A stretch of DNA of 62,638 bases from Bacillota bacterium. Its GTDB lineage: Bacteria > Bacillota > UBA4882 > UBA8346. Positions 62,122 through 62,638 of the stretch are shown piece by piece. The first letter of the stretch is position 1. Each line of letters begins with the position of its first letter. A program made the translations under genes and the position numbers. A model generated the notes under the pieces. That model saw nothing but the letters and a program-made list of their open reading frames with translations. It ran no database searches and was not told where the DNA came from. The stretch is taken from positions 1-62,638 of the forward strand of contig JAEZCE010000051.1 in NCBI GenBank assembly GCA_023429995.1, given 5' to 3'.

Positions 62122-62638
62122 TAAAGTAATTATATATAAATATACAGATAAAATCAATGTACAAGTTCTATCAATTATAATTGAGTTAGATCCTTCTCTG
62201 TTATCCTTACATAAACTTAGCCCAAGACTTGAGCCTCTGCGGAAAGAAAAGGCAATCAGCTATTTTGATTTTCTTATTTGAGACGGGAGTCTATTTCAGG
62301 GGCTTTTATTATTGCCTAAAACATCGTCTGAACCAGGATTTAACGGATTAAACAGATTTTAAAATCAGTGCCGGTAGGTACATTCGATTCAAATATGGAA
62401 TCGATTTCGATTGATTTTCTTTTTTGCAACTTCTGAGAATGCAATAAAAAAATGATTTTCCCGCGCGCGCGCGAACTCTCCCCTCCAGTTACTTAAATGC
62501 CGGTAGCTAGCAGTTTGCTTCTCCCCTCCCTTTGACTGCCGGACACAATTTACGCTAAAGGGAGGGGAAGTTCGTTATACAGGTTTACCAAAAAGGGGGC
62601 CCAAATCTTGGTCATCTTAAAGGTATCATCGAAGACTT
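62122..62638. repeat. gene-free window end with dispersed elements
   Basis: No supported gene. An AGGATTTAACGGATTAAACA stretch (from about 62335) recalls the one at 6745-6805. A GCGCGCGCGCG run is at about 62462-62473, and TAGCTAG is at 62504-62510. TCCCCTCCCTTT (62522-62533) pairs with AAAGGGAGGGGA (62557-62568). Confidence 0.45.

Noticed and set aside
5577..62473. GCGCGCGC runs at about 5577-5586 and 62462-62473 as replication or methylation signals
   Set aside because: Only two occurrences, both in hairpin-like intergenic DNA, with no origin boxes or methylase gene nearby.

Overview
The window looks like chromosome of a spore-forming, probably anaerobic member of the Bacillota (clostridial grade). 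The evidence is a small H-type acid-soluble spore protein gene at 17401-17571, consistent Shine-Dalgarno sites of the AGGAGG type, a long-form HPF, a recJ-rel-dtd cluster, DUF1540 and DUF3793 proteins, a YesM/YesN two-component pair and Ku. The genus cannot be settled from this sequence. I see no tRNA, rRNA, CRISPR array, prophage or intact insertion sequence.

Layout. 1-6.7 kb: housekeeping and single genes (a membrane LuxR-type regulator, a serine beta-lactamase-like hydrolase, a thioredoxin-reductase-like flavoprotein, PlsC, HPF, DUF1540, a degenerate EEP-like protein). 7.2-13.3 kb: gltB-gltD glutamate synthase behind a clear sigma-A promoter. 13.6-18.2 kb: a ThyX-like protein beside folA, a flavoprotein/GNAT pair, DUF3793, sspH and a cold-shock gene with a structured leader. 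18.2-20.5 kb: a LysR/MFS divergent pair. 20.6-34.3 kb: a carbohydrate island with an ABC sugar importer, a GH130 phosphorylase, a CE7 esterase, two FAD_oxidored proteins, a YesM/YesN sensor-regulator pair and a PocR-AraC regulator. 34.4-43.1 kb: ku, a TPM-TPM-LemA cluster and recJ-rel-dtd-HD-GYP. 43.6-47.9 kb: small regulator/enzyme pairs.

47.9-53.8 kb is a scrapyard. Two direct copies of a 55-bp dyad element (48015-48069 and 52868-52922) flank a segment of about 4.8 kb. That segment holds a PLD-domain fragment with an amber stop, an MFS drug exporter, iscU, and a cysteine desulfurase gene (-) and a MocR gene (+) that are both beheaded at one junction near 51422. SDR and nitroreductase remnants follow.

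53.9-62.1 kb is a complete fructoselysine (Amadori product) catabolic cluster: frlA permease, frlB deglycase, frlC epimerase, frlD kinase and two GntR/UTRA regulators. It also carries a divergently placed amidohydrolase-3 protein that is not part of the E. coli frl operon. Two candidate operator classes (TGGTAT-type and TTGTATATC-type) recur upstream of frlA, frlB and the amidohydrolase, and match the presence of two regulators. The enzymes would import fructoselysine (or psicoselysine, made usable by FrlC), phosphorylate it with FrlD, and split it with FrlB to glucose 6-phosphate and lysine. The amidohydrolase is the likeliest novel part of the system.
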